A DNA stretch of 62,000 nt from Symbiodinium natans. Lineage: Eukaryota > Sar > Dinophyceae > Suessiales > Symbiodiniaceae. Positions 1 to 11,150 of this stretch are shown piece by piece; the stretch's first letter is position 1; the number at the start of each line of letters is the position of its first letter. The position numbers and the translations under genes were made by a program. Under the pieces are notes generated by a model, which ran no database searches, was not told where the DNA came from, and saw only the letters and a list, made by a program, of their open reading frames with translations. The DNA lies in NCBI GenBank assembly GCA_905221605.1, contig CAJNDS010002191.1:322710-384709 (forward strand), read 5' to 3'.

Positions 1-1300
1 CTTAATGCTTCTTGTTGTAACGGACGACGTGCAACAGGACAGCGTATGCTGCTTCCTGCAAAAACTCGGCAGCCCTGCTGAAGCCATAAAGCTTCGTCCA
101 CGGCAGTTTGTAGATAACCAAAACTACCAACAACCAAGCAGATCCAAGCAGGGCGTGGGGCTTCTAGCGCTGTCCTCGGGCTTCTCTTGGTTTTAATTCC
201 TCCCTATAGCCCCCCCCCCCCTGCTCAAACTCCATCGGCTACTGTACAGTAGTTTGGGGCTTGGGGTAGTTCAGGCCTACACTTCTACACATCGATGCCC
301 CCAACACAAATCCTGCAGTCCTTCCTGCAAAGCCCCCCCCCCAATCAAACATCACGTCTAGGATTTTGGGGCCATAAACCATACACATCCACCTCGTCCG
401 GAAGCGTCGTGTCGCTTTGGTCGTCATTGGCGCTTGGGGCCTCCACTCTCAATCGCATCGAAGCGGAGGGAGAATCTGCGGTTTAGGGCTTAGGGTTTAG
501 GGTTTAGGGTGGTGAACTTTTCAAATTAGTTGCGCAGCAAGCCCCCCGCAAAGCAGCAGCCGCAAGTTTCCCACGCCGTTTGTGCACGCACATATGCGTC
601 GTGCAATGCAGCCCAGGAGCTAGCTGACTCGCCACAGAGGTCTGACCTAGAGCCCCTTTGCTCCTTACGCTCCACCACGCCCTTAAGAGCCCCATTCGCG
701 AGTTCATCCCTGAAAACCAGGGTAGTATAAGGTTTGTATAGGGTATAGGGCTGAGGGTTTTGTAGGGCAGAGGGCCATCAAAGCATGATGTCTCGCAAAT
801 CCGCAAGCTTCGAAGCTCCTCAACCACAAACCATGAATTTGCACTGCAAGGCCAGGGGGTGGGGGGGGGAGGGGGACGACAACCAACCCACAACAACCCA
901 GGTCGTATATGTATATGTATATGTATATGGAGGTGGGGGGGGGTGGGGGGGCGCAAACCAACACCAAACCACCAAACCAAACCCCAATAGGAAATTACCT
1001 GACACTCTGGCTTGCTGAGAAATGGCCAGTGTATGGCATCAAGCCTGAATGCCCTCTTGCTGGGAAAGCTGGCCACGCATGCCTTTAAAGCAATGAAGAA
1101 GCCGAGAATCGAAACCCTAAACGCCCTATACGCCCTATACACCCTCCAAACTTTATAAACCCGAAAATAAAAACCCCATAAACCCTTTCCAGCCCTATAA
1201 ACCCCAATAAACCGTGTAAACCCCAAACCTCTGCCTTGCCACCCTTTGCCACAGCGGCCGCCGCGGCCACTGCGGCTGCGGAAGGGCCCTCCGCCTCGGG

Positions 1301-1352
1301 GGTAACGAGGACCCCAATAAGGCTTCAATAAGGTGCCCCTACTTTGGTAAAC
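1301..1352. repeat. Short remnant of foldback family B
   Basis: The segment contains ACCCCAATAAGG followed by AAGGTGCCCCTACTTTGGTAAAC. The second half resembles the terminal repeats of the more complete elements at 34810-34920 and 49882-50006, whose ends read roughly GTTTCC-AAAA-TAGGGGTACCC. It is probably a decayed copy. The match is short, so the assignment is tentative. Confidence 0.3.
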
Positions 1353-2759
1353 CCGCTTTTGATTGTAGCGTCCATAAAAGGGGCTTAGGGTTAAGGGTTT
1401 AGGGTTTTATGGGGTAGATTCCTTGGGAACGTTAGGGAAGCCTGGGGAGACCTTAGGGAGGGGTGCCCTAAGCTTTTCCGCACGGTAGGAGTTTTCGATG
1501 CTCTGAGGTTTGTGCTTTTTGCCACCTGCCTAGCTGAGCCTCTCGGTTTAAGGTTTACGGCTTTGGGGTTCAGGGCGGGTTTAGGGTTTAGGGCCAAAGT
1601 TATAAGGTTTAGGCCCAGGTCGTCCCTGTGAGTACTGATTTCCCCGGGACCGTCTAGCAAGGGTTTATAGGCCTTAGGACTGACAGGTTTTGGCTGAGTA
1701 GGGCAAACAGTGCAATAGGTACTCATAGAAGCGCAAACCGAAGTCGACACCTACCAAGGAACAGGAGCAAACAACCAACCTCCCTGGCTACTCCCGAGGC
1801 AAAGGAAACGCAGGGCTTTGCGGGGTTGCTTCGTGTTGCGACAGCCCACCTAGCAATGCGATTGCGGTCAAGATTACATTGGCGTTCGTGTCTTAAACCC
1901 CTGAAGACCAAAGCCCAAAAATCCCGAACCCCATAACCTTAAACCCTCTCGCCTTAACTGACTCCCCAAGAAGCATCAAGGTCTCTTGATTCCTAAACCC
2001 TCCTGCCCAAACTGTATTGGGGCCCGATGAGCCCCAAAAGCCCTACTACAAACCCTTCGGTGGAGGCTGGGGTCATCGTGACTAGCACCGAAGGAGGCGG
2101 GCACTGGCTCTGAGTAAGAGCATGAGTAGCAGCAGCATCAAGTGGGTATTTGATCGGTTGAAAGGACGCAAGCCTGTAGGCCCCTATGAAGCCTATAAAC
2201 CCCCAACAAAGGTATAGTAGCCCTAGAACGCGGCCTTGCCGTAGCGCGAGCGCTCCAGAAAGGACTTCGGCGCCCCTGCGCCCGTCGGCTCGGGCGCTGC
2301 CTCGCCTGAGTTTAGGCTCCTATAGAACTTTATGTGGGTGCCCCCGCCCCCCCCCCACAAAAAAAAAAAAGGCTTTGGCCCAAATGGGTGTAGGTTGGGG
2401 TTTAGGTTTCCAAAGAAGGGATATCCCTAGAATCCTTCAGCAGGAACACACCCCCCCCCCCCCCGCCCCCCCCCCAAAAAAGGGGAACCCTTCTTTTTCG
2501 GAACCCGAACCTAAACCCGAGGCCTCGGCAGATGCACAGAGCGCGCAAGCCCGTGGCGGGTTTGTGACTGGCATGGCTACACCACTAATTCTCCAAGGCT
2601 TCGGTGTCACTAACAATAAAAAAGCATATAATAATGATGGCAAAAACTCATTGTAATAAGAAAATTACAAATAATAACAATAATAATAATAATCATGATA
2701 TTCATAACTAGTTGGGAGAGGAGATCATGGAAACTTCGGAGGCCCTCTGTTGGAACCCT

Positions 2760-2845
2760 TCGAAAAATATTCCTGAACATAACCACCTTAAACCCAATAA
2801 TAAGGGAAAATGCAAAAAAAAAACATGTCTCAAGGGCCTACCTAG
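2760..2845. repeat. Dispersed repeat shared with 15161-15234
   Basis: Both segments contain GAAAAATATTCCTG, then CCTTAAACCCAATAA or CCTAAACCCAATAA followed by AAGGGAAA, and end with a GGCCTACC motif after a comparable spacing. The copy here is longer because of an A-run near 2814-2823. No open frame is conserved between the two, so this is a non-coding dispersed repeat. It lies directly against the family A half-element at 2869-2926. Confidence 0.45.
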
Positions 2846-2868
2846 TAGTGGCTGGCGAGCCCGCGGGT

Positions 2869-2926
2869 TCGGGGGTACTATAATCCCTCTTAAGGACTGT
2901 TAGTCCATGGGGAGAACATCCCAAAT
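2869..2926. repeat. Foldback family A, half copy
   Basis: This is the right half of the roughly 100-bp family: GGGGGTACTATAATCCCTCTTAAGGACTGTTAG, then GGGGAGAACATCCC. It matches the right halves of the fuller copies at 53691-53789 and 57284-57385. The left half is missing or replaced by the unrelated repeat just before it. Confidence 0.55.
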
Positions 2927-3839
2927 TTTAGGTGTTCGCGGAGGTGTGCGGTTCAAGAGGTTTACAGGGTTCAGGGGTTTATAGGCCTTGGGGCTTTCAG
3001 GTTCAGAGGGCTTGCCCGGGCACAGGGGCTCACCACCCACAGGCCCACTAAAGATCTCAAGTTGCAGAAACAGAAACCCTGTAAACCCCTAAACCGTCTC
3101 AACCCAATATTCAGACAACCCCAAGAACTGCAGGGGCTTGCAGTTCAGGATTCCCTCTTCAAGCGTCACTTTTTGGGGGAGCCTGGCCGGGTCACTGGGC
3201 GTTGCCGTCGCTGGCGCGCTGGGTGCCACTGGAGCTCGTGCTGGCTCCTGCTGGGGAGCTTGTAGCCAACTTTGTCCCCTTCTTGGGATGAAGAAGTGAA
3301 ACTTGAAGTTGGTGCGCAGTCTGTGCAACGGAGTACAGGGGTTTCTTCCAAACCTAGCAACTTCTCGTAAAGAAACTCAAGGGGCAAAGAGTTCAGGGTT
3401 TATGTAGGGTTTATAAGGTTCATAGGGTTTGCATTGTTTAGGGTTCAGGGTTCGGGTTTCAGGGTTTAGGGTTCAACTGGTAAATTTCGCGGAGCACGCA
3501 CACCAACCGGCGCTAACTCCTGACACAGGGGTTGGGGGTGCATGCTTGTTTTATTTTGAGAGTGAACAGCCGTCTGAAGGCTCTGCGCACCCACAGCGGC
3601 GAGCAAGCATGTTTTACGGCTTGTTAAGGGTCAGCGTCCCACCGATGAGCTTCCATGAGACCGAGATTCCCGAGAGATTCCCGAGAGATTCCCGAAGAAC
3701 CAGGCCAGAAGCAAACCCTACCCCCCTATAGCCTTGCCATGGCTGACCTTAACTTCAAGTTAAGCGCTTGCATCGGGCTCACGCGCATTTGTTCCAGTTG
3801 CACCCGCGGCTTATGGTTGGAACCGAAAGCACCATAAAT

Positions 3840-4320
3840 GTCAGTGAAAACCCTCAAGTTCGACACAGTGTGTTGGGAGTATTGTCGCTAATTTTGCAGG
3901 GCCGTTTTTCTACGAACTTTTCGGGCGGCCACCACCATGCGAAATGCATTATTTGTCATTTCTTTCTGGTTGGCGTTGGTTCGAGGCGAAGAAAAGCTAA
4001 GGTCAGTGAAAACCTTAACTTCAACATGGGGTGTTGGAACTATTGTAGCTGATTTTGCCAGACAGTTTTTTTGCGACTAACTTTTCGGGTGCCACACCCA
4101 TGCGAAATTTACCGTCTGTCCTTTTTTGTGGTATGTGATGGCTCGAGCCGAAAAAAGTCAAGGCCGGTGAAAGCTCTTAAGATCAACAGCGGGCGTTGAA
4201 TTTCTTGTTGCTAACTTTCCGGGGTGGTTTCTCTACTGGTTCTTTCGGCTGTCGGGTGACCGTTTTCGGCGCTGAAAATGGGCAATAACTGTTTGCACGG
4301 AGCAACACTTTAGAAACTGT
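3840..4320. repeat. Diverged ~161-bp tandem units, left arm of foldback
   Basis: Three units start near 3840, 4002 and 4163. Each begins with a GTCAGTGAAAACC-like or GCCGGTGAAAGC-like motif. Each then has a GTGTTGG-(A/G)-TATTGT-like block, an ACTTTTCGGG-like block, CATGCGAAAT (first two units) and a gaagaaaag or gaaaaaagtcaag end. The inverted counterparts lie at about 5211-5688. The internal repetition is present in both arms, so it predates or accompanied formation of the inverted structure. Confidence 0.65.
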
Positions 4321-5210
4321 CTTTGCTTTGTTTTTGGATGTTTTATTTGTTTTTTTGGGTTTAGGGTCTAGGGTTTAGGGTTTTGAGTCCAGGGTTTAGA
4401 AGCCCAACAAAAGCAAAACGGAAAAAACCTTTTAAAAAATAGACCTCCCCATTGAAATCCAAATGTCAGCTGTGTTTGGCGGTTTGCAGCTGAAAGGGTT
4501 GGGACGGTTGGCTGTTCGGGCTTAATCTGGGAGTTAAAGGTGGCTTTAGTAATGATGGCCATGGCTGTGCGGTGTGGGTGGCTTCGATCCCGAAATCGAG
4601 CGACTCTGACCCCAAAAAAAAGTTAGAGACCAAACAAAAAGTTAAGTTCAACACCGTGTTGAACCTAACTTTTCGTGTTGGAAATCCTGCGTGTTTTTGC
4701 TGAATCCTACGTGGTTTTTGGGCTGTCGTGTGACGTGTTTCAGGGAAAAATGTGGGAAATAAGGGTAAAAAAAGGTCAAACGGCGTCGGTTTGTAGCCTT
4801 GCCGCCTGAAAAAACACGTAGGAAAACAGCAAAAACACGTAGGATTTCCAACGCGAAAAGTTAGGTTCAACACGGTGTTGAACTTAACTTTTTTTTGGTC
4901 TCTAGCTTTTTTTTGGGGTTAGAGTCGCTCGATTTCGGGATCTAAGCCACCCACACCGCACTGCCATGGCCATCATTACTAAAGCCACCTTTAACTCCCA
5001 GATTGGGCCCGAACAGCCAACCGTCCCAACCCTTTCAGCTGCAAACCGCCAAACACAGCTGACATTTGGATTTCAATGGGGAGGTCTATTTTTTAAAAGG
5101 TTTTTTCCGTTTTGCTTTTGTTGGGCTTCTAAACCCTAAACTCAAAACCCTAAACCCTAGACCCTAAACCCAAAAAAACAAATAAAACATCCAAAAACAA
5201 AGCAAAGACA

Positions 5211-5688
5211 GTTTCTAAAGTGTTGCTCCGTGCAAACAGTTGTTGCCCATTTTCAGCGCCGAAAACGGTCACCCGACAGCCGAAAAAACCAGTAGAGAAA
5301 CCACCCCGGAAAGTTAGCAACAAGAAATTCAACGCCCGCTGTTGATCTTAAGAGCTTTCACCGGCCTTGACTTTTTTCGGCTCGAGCCATCACATACCAC
5401 AAAAAAGGACAGACGGTGAATTTCGCATGGGTGTGGCACCCGAAAAGTTAGTCGCAAAAAAACTGTCTGGCAAAATCAGCTACAATAGTTCCAACACCCC
5501 ATGTTGAAGTTAAGGTTTTCACTGACCTTAGCTTTTCTTCGCCTCGAACCAACGACAACCAGAAAGAAACGACAAATAATGCATTTCGCATGGTGGTGGC
5601 CGCCCGAAAAGTTCGTAGAAAAACGGCCCTGCAAAATTAGCGACAATACTCCCAACACACTGTGTCGAACTTAAGGGTTTTCACTGAC
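5211..5688. repeat. Diverged ~161-bp tandem units, right arm of foldback
   Basis: These are the reverse-complement counterparts of the units at 3840-4320. The outermost unit ends with GGGTTTTCACTGAC near 5675-5688 and the next with AAGGTTTTCACTGAC near 5511-5525. They show the same spacing of about 161 bp as the left arm. Confidence 0.6.
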
Positions 5689-6599
5689 ATTTATGGTGCT
5701 TTCGGTTCCAACCATCAGCCGCGGGTGCAACTGGAGCAAATGCGCGTGAGCCCGCTGCAAGCGCTTAACTTGGAAGTTAAGGTCAGCCATGGCAAGGCTA
5801 TAGGGGGGTAGGGCTTGCTTCTGGCCAGGTTCTTCGCGAATCTGAGGCTCATGGAGGTTCACGGGCGGGACGCCGGCCCTTAGCAAACAGTAAAACATGT
5901 TGGTTTGATGCTGTGGGTGTGCAGAGCCTTCAAATGGTTGTTCAGTCCAAAAAAAAGCAAGCATGCAATCCCAACCCCTATATGAGGAGTTAGCGCCGAT
6001 TGGTGTCGAACTCACCTTCCCGAAACCTGGTTCGCGAAATTTACCAGGTTCAACTTCAAAAAACGCCAGAAAGGCTAAGGTGCCTTATTTGTTGCCGCCG
6101 AGGGCTAGGGGCTCAGGGCTTGCAAGGCTTTCGGAATGGGAGAGGTGGGATGCTGGCTGAAAAGCCCCTAAGCAACCTAAAGCACCCAACCCAATCGCTC
6201 CTTGGCCTCCTTGATGACCGGCTTGCTCTTCAATATCTCCAAGGCGTCCTTGACATGCAGCAACCTTATAAGCCCTCTAAGGTCCAGTGGCCTCATGTGC
6301 TGTGATGACATCTGCAAAGGTTCATCTTGGGCTTCGCGTGCTCGGAGGGTTGACGGGGGCTGTGGCGGGGTCCAGTACTTGCGGCTTCACGGCCTGTGTG
6401 CGGGCAATGCCGTATAATGCTGCACTGGTTTTCTAGTGGCCCCACGAAACAAAAGCGTAACCCGACATAGGCGTTCGACCTGCACTCTCGCACAAGGCCG
6501 GCAAGGTTCACTGTCTCGGCTCGACAGAAACCTTTTTAGATGGTTTTGGTTGGGCTTAGGACCCGGGACTCTCCTCTGGCTCTCTCAAGGCTCTAAACA

Positions 6600-6683
6600 T
6601 ACTAACAGCCCTTAATGGGGATTATAGTGACCCGTATTTTAATCCCTACTAAGGACTGTTAGTATAAGGGGGACACATCCCAA
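6600..6683. repeat. Foldback family A copy
   Basis: The copy reads ACTAACAGCCCTTAATGGGGATTATAG in one orientation and its inverse, AATCCCTACTAAGGACTGTTAGTATAAGGGGG then ACATCCC, in the other. The two halves form a palindrome about 84 bp long. The outermost left terminus, which would read GGGATGTTCCCCCTTAT, is lost. Confidence 0.65.
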
Positions 6684-7736
6684 CCCAGGCCCTTAAAGTC
6701 CGAAGCCTTGAGGTCAACAGGGCCTGAAGCTTTCGTAGCTGAGCTGAAGAAAAAACAAGGCCCTCACACAGCAGCTTGCCTAATGAAAAAAATCATTCAC
6801 CCCAGAAATGGTTTCGACTGCATCGGGATTAGGGTTTTGGGTTTAGGGTTTGGGTTTAGGGTTTAGGGGACCCAACAAGCTCAGGAACCTAAATAAGCCC
6901 GGGGATCTTGAGATGATGTAGTGATTAGATAAACAACGCCTCGCGCGAGCCCGATGCCGAAAGTTGCATAAGCACAGGCGTCCTGGTCGGAGATGTAGTG
7001 CTCCAAATTCCTCACTCGGCGAGGTTGGGGTGGTTTCATCGTAGGCTCATAAGCAGCACCTGTCGGGGGTAAACCCTAAACCCTAACCCTAAACCCTAAT
7101 AGCACAAATAGACCCTATAAGCCCTAAGCCCTGCTACTTGCCAGCAGATGGATGCAACCAAGGCACGCCGCTTTAAAGAGCTTCGCGCCCCCACCGTTCT
7201 TGAGCTCGACCTGCACAATCACACGAAAGTCACGCTCAGGCTTCACCGCAGCTCAAACCCCTAAACTCTAAACCAAGAGGTTTGCCCAGAACCATCCTTA
7301 ACAATCATTTGAAGCCAAAAGGTTCCTTCACAGCTGGCCACAACCGCCCACAACCCGCCCTAAACCAATTGGGCTTTTGGGTTTAGAACGCCTTGGATAT
7401 GCTGCTGCAAGTCTGATCGGCCTTCGGGGGCTGGCATCTGCTCCACCAACACACGTATAGACACATACACAGTCCCCTATTCATGCCCAACAGCCACATA
7501 GCCTGTTAAGCAAGCATGATCAAACAGCCAACGTTCAAGAGCGGAAGTCCGCACAGGAAGGAGTACTGACCCAGGGCTGTGCCAAGAAGCCTTTAAGTCT
7601 ATAGGGTTCCCAACTTGACAGCGCGACGTTGTTCCAGTCCATGCCTGAAATGCTGGAAAACAAGGTGTTCGCCCCAAGTAATCCGCGGATGTGCATGTCC
7701 CGGCCCACGTGGCAAATATTGGGAATTTACGACAGT

Positions 7737-7822
7737 GAGGAACCGCTAATATAGACCCCAAATAGTGTGATCCATTGCAATAAGAACCCCAATAAGGTAC
7801 CCCTAGTCTCGTAAACACCAAT
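7737..7822. repeat. Probable foldback family B remnant
   Basis: The segment includes GACCCCAAATAG, then ACCCCAATAAGGTACCCCTAGTCTCGTAAAC. The end resembles the remnant at 1301-1352 (AAGGTGCCCCTACTTTGGTAAAC). The left terminus is not clear. Confidence 0.3.
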
Positions 7823-8542
7823 ATTGAGGGCTGGAGTTCAAGTGCAAACTGCCACCTGCCATCGCGACTTCTGCTCATCGAAGAAAGTGAGGACACCTCT
7901 GCATCAAAAGGTTCAGGAAATACTGAAGGGTAAACTCAAAATGCCCTCAGACTGGTCCGACCCTAAGAGCCCCAAAAACTCACCTCGAACAACCTACTGT
8001 CCCTTCAGGGCCGACCTATCGAAAAGGGACGCAGCCAGTCCTTCCTAGAGCCATCCTGGTCACCTAAACCCTAAACCCTAACCCCTAAGCCCTTTTTAAA
8101 CCCCAAAGGCCCTTTGGAACCTGGAAGCTGCTTCATGCCAGGACTGAGGGCCGCGCCCCAAAGGCCCTAAACTCTAAACCCTATCGTCCCGAATATCCCG
8201 CCAGGGCTTAGGCTGGGTGGGGAGGAGCTGGGATGTTGAGTTGGGCTTCGTCCACCTCGTTGTGGAGTTCGGCAGAGTGCTGGCCCCTTGTGCGGACTTA
8301 TCCGTTCACATACCCGAGCTCTCTCCAAACCCTGAGAACTCCAAGACCCCAAACCCCAACCCCAACCCCAAACCTCCCTTGAGCCTGGCTCTAGGGCCTT
8401 AAACTCCGAAGTGAAGGTGGTCAAGCCGGGTCGAGCCTCAAACCCTATGCTACAAATATGGGGACGTCGGGGTCTCAACCGCAAATGCGGCAGAATCTCT
8501 CCGACATGTTGGAGACGTTTGGAAGTTTGGAAACCCTGCACC

Positions 8543-8610
8543 CTCACTCTCTCTTTTTTTTTCTCTCTCTCCCTCTCTTGCTCTCTCTCTCTCTCTCTCC
8601 GCTCTCTCCC
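8543..8610. repeat. CT-rich microsatellite
   Basis: This is a polypyrimidine run of CTCTCT units with a short T-tract. It is low-complexity DNA, and the frames crossing it translate to Ser/Leu or Arg/Glu repeats. Confidence 0.85.
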
Positions 8611-9128
8611 CCTTGATCTCTCCGGCGGTTCGTGTCGCCAGTCAGCTGCACGCGGGGCTGAAACTCTAAAACCCAAGAGCCCTAAAACCCTCTGTGACGA
8701 CCGGCCCTCCGCAGCCCCAATTGAACAGTGCCCCTAAACCTGAAGGCCCCAAACCCTAAACCCAAACCACATACCCCATACCCTAAACCCCGAACCCTAA
8801 ACTCTACCGGCCTTCCAGTCCGTTCAACTCCGGCCGTGCTTGGAGGCCTTTCACCCGCACGGGTAGGCCGATTCGCAACTCTTCCTGCAAGGCAGGGGCA
8901 GTTGGTTTAGGGTTTTTAGGGGTGTAGGGTGTAGAGACTTTATAGTATACAGGGTTTGGGGCTTGTAGTATACCAGGGTTGAGGGATTGGTATGGAGGGG
9001 TTTGTTTAGGGCTCGAGGTCTTAGGGCTAGGAGTCTGTTTGTTGCTTGGGGTTTAGGAGATGTCGGGCGTAGTCGGTTCAAGAGAAGCCATACAAGCGCC
9101 GGGCGCCTCCAGGGTGAGGAGAGGGAGG

Positions 9129-9220
9129 GATTAGGGTTTTAGGGTTTTAGGGTTTAGGGTTTAGGGTTTTAGGGTTTTCGGGTTTTAGGGTTTTCGGGTT
9201 TTAGGGTTTCGGGTTTAGGA
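9129..9220 (+). repeat. Variant telomere-like array
   Basis: TTTAGGG-type repeats are interspersed with TTTTAGGG and TTTTCGGG variants over about 90 bp. The mixture of unit lengths argues for an old, drifting interstitial array and not a functional chromosome end. Confidence 0.8.
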
Positions 9221-10624
9221 GTTAAGGCGAACAGGCTTAGGATCGATCTCTTGTGTGAAGACCTTGAAGCCTGGAACTCCCCAGCTTGATGGCCTAAACC
9301 CGAAACCCCAAACAAAAGACCCCCCAAATCCGAACTTGGGTGCGCTCTGCTTTCGAGCCCCAGTTCTTAAGTGTAATGGATCCGGTATAAACACAACAGC
9401 AAACGATGTATATCTACATATGTACATGTATACGTATAGACATGTAAAACTTATATATTTTGCATACAACCTTCCCTCTCTCGTGCCTGCTGTGGCTTGG
9501 CCTCCTCCCCTGCGTCCGCACGAGTGGAGTGGACCTCCTGTGCCTGCTCCGACTTCGACGAAGGCCACTTGACTTCTCTACTTCTTGGGAGGCTGAGTAC
9601 CCTGGCCCAAAAAGGGGAACCGTTGATATATAGTAGGATTCACCAAAAAGGCTAACGGCTAGCCACTCAGTCCCTAAGACTTTACAGGGCTGAGAACTTC
9701 CGTTTGGGGCTTCAGGGGCCTCCAGGCTCAAGGCGGAAGGGCATTGCTTACTCTGCGTTCGAATTGACATCCCGAAGTCAGGTTTAAAAAAACTTACCTG
9801 TGCAATTCATGTCCTCACTCTCACTTACCACCCCCCCCCCCCCCCCCCGCGACCCCTTAATTACCCCATTCTGAAACGAGAACACCACGCTCATTGTCAT
9901 TATCCCCTACATAAGCTGGCTGAGAGCCATTCGTTTCTGCAGGCCGATAAGCCTCCAAAACGCTCTGCTCCGCAGGCAGAGTTCTACGTGCAACAGCGAA
10001 GCCCCAAGATCTCAGAGGCCCCCGTGCGACCCTGGACCAGCCTCACCAACCCTAAACCCTAAAACTGTCAAACCATGGGTGGTGGGCCTTCTTCTGAAAG
10101 TCCGCGAAGGTCTTGAAGGAAGGCATGGTTACAAAATGGATGTGAGAACTTCTTCCCAAGATCTGTCCACAGCCCAAGGCTGCATACCCCTTCCTGTGCT
10201 TCCTCTGTGAAGGCTACCCCTTGTTCATACTATCTTGGGGTATAGTAGGGGTTGCTACTTTGGGAAGTGCCCAAATGTCAAAACAAAAAGCCTCGTAAGC
10301 CTAGAGGCTTCCTGCGGCGAGCTTTCTACCCCGAGCCTCTTTAGAACATATTCAACAGCTGCCTCTCTTGAGCCTGGGGGCGCCTAGGTCTCAGCAGCTT
10401 GGGCCAAGTCAAAAAAGCGCAGGCGCGCGAGAAAGCTGGGCGGCAGTTTCATGGGTTCCGGTGCTTGGGGGATTTAAGGGCTTCAGGGCTTGGAGGTCTT
10501 TTAGGGTTTTTTGATAGGGCCTACCAGTGTGGGGTGTCGAGTGCTTCAGGGAAACCTGACCCCGACAGTTCGCAGGGCCTAGTGCAAGGTGTAGGATTTA
10601 CTCTTACACCCAAAACTCACAGAC

Positions 10625-10747
10625 CTGCACTCCCAAGCCATGCTTGCCGGGCGTCGAGATCGTCCTTGGCTGCTCAACACAACCGTGCTTCTTCGCAAAG
10701 GCCGCAGCCAGCACGAGCAACAAGGAGAATCGCAACGCCATACTCAT
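10625..10747 (-). CDS. Candidate signal-peptide first exon of a secreted protein
   Basis: The minus strand has an ATG at 10747 followed by 41 codons. It begins MSMALRFSLLLVLAAAFA, which has a charged residue, a leucine/alanine core and small residues before a likely cleavage site. A polar segment containing one cysteine follows. The frame ends at CAG followed by GTCTGTGAG at 10625/10624, a good donor site, with phase 0. These features together suggest exon 1 of a secreted or membrane protein. No family is recognisable from 41 residues, and the next exon was not identified. A short coding-like stretch, MPSFKTFADFQKKAHHPW, occurs on the same strand near 10060-10127, but the link is speculative. 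A chance open frame remains possible. Confidence 0.4.
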
Positions 10748-10856
10748 GTTCTACCAGTAGACCTGCGATGACTAATCAAGTCAAACATGATCAACGCAAC
10801 GGTAGCCTATGATAATCAGAAATGTCAACAACATAAACATGATAACTGGAATTACT

Positions 10857-10925
10857 TGGGTTGTTCCCCCTTATAGTAAGAGTCCTAAATAGGGAAGATA
10901 ATAGGGGTGGGGGTACTATAACCCT
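10857..10925. repeat. Foldback family A, half copy
   Basis: This is the left half of the family: GGTTGTTCCCCCTTATAGTAAGAGTCCTAAATAGGGA, then GGGGGTACTATAACCCT. It corresponds to the left half of the copies at 47636-47733 and 53691-53789. The right half is replaced by telomere-like CCCTAAA units. Confidence 0.55.
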
Positions 10926-11082
10926 AACCCTAAACCCTAAACCCTGAACCCCTGATCTTCTGACCAAGTGGCAGCCACCGGGCCCCACCCGGGAACAGTG
11001 GGAAGCGTGCGTCTTTGAAGGCGCTGGGCACCCACAGCTGCCCTGAGCTCACAAGCAAGTCCCTTGGACCCATGGACCCAGG

Positions 11083-11150
11083 GTTTAGGGTTTAGGGTTT
11101 GGGGTTTAGGGTTTAGGGTTTGGGGTTTAGGGTTTAGGGTTTGGGGTTTC
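11083..11150 (+). repeat. Higher-order telomere-like array (21-bp unit)
   Basis: About three copies of a unit made of two TTTAGGG heptamers and one TTTGGGG heptamer follow one another. The fixed position of the variant heptamer shows that the 21-bp block, not the heptamer, was the unit of recent amplification. Confidence 0.8.

Larger units (their letters stand above)
1..3477. other. Intergenic DNA with degenerate telomere-like motifs
   Basis: No gene can be supported here. The stretch holds scattered TTTAGGG and CCCTAAA motifs (for example near 485-510, 1100-1210, 1385-1410, 1560-1600, 3390-3475), a GTATAT microsatellite near 905-930, and C-rich tracts near 2341-2355 and 2450-2475. Open frames such as the minus-strand one at 504-1328 run through telomere-like and low-complexity DNA and have arginine/glycine/proline-rich, coding-unlike translations. 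Repeat remnants at 1301-1352 and 2760-2926 are listed separately. Confidence 0.6.
3478..6047. mobile_element. Giant foldback element with ~1.25-kb inverted arms
   Basis: The left arm (about 3478-4720) and right arm (about 4805-6047) are reverse complements along nearly their whole length, with pair sums of about 9525-9534 throughout. The outer ends read CTGGTAAATTTCGCG and CGCGAAATTTACCAG. The inner ends include AACCTAACTTTTCGTGTTGG and its inverse, and about 85 bp form the loop. Each arm carries diverged tandem units of about 161 bp and a near-perfect short palindrome, GTTCAACACGGTGTTGAAC. The arms differ by scattered substitutions and small indels, so they are old enough to have drifted. 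No transposase-like frame is visible; the short frames in the arms are repeat translations. It resembles a non-autonomous foldback (long-TIR) transposon. An inverted duplication of local DNA is the alternative. Confidence 0.85.
6048..10624. other. Intergenic DNA, telomere-like motifs and simple repeats
   Basis: No gene can be supported. Telomere-like motifs recur near 6826-6870, 7070-7100, 8065-8090, 8745-8800, 8905-8990 and 10050-10065. A CT-rich microsatellite is at 8543-8610, a TA-rich stretch near 9405-9460 and a C18 run at 9831-9848. The minus-strand open frame at 7477-7896 (139 codons) has no recognisable family, and no splice or start context favours it. Confidence 0.55.

Noticed and set aside
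504-1328. 274-codon minus-strand open frame
   Set aside because: It runs through telomere-like motifs and a microsatellite, and the translation is low-complexity Gly/Arg/Phe/Pro.
7477-7896. 139-codon minus-strand frame
   Set aside because: It has no recognisable domain and no supporting start or splice context; it overlaps a probable foldback remnant.
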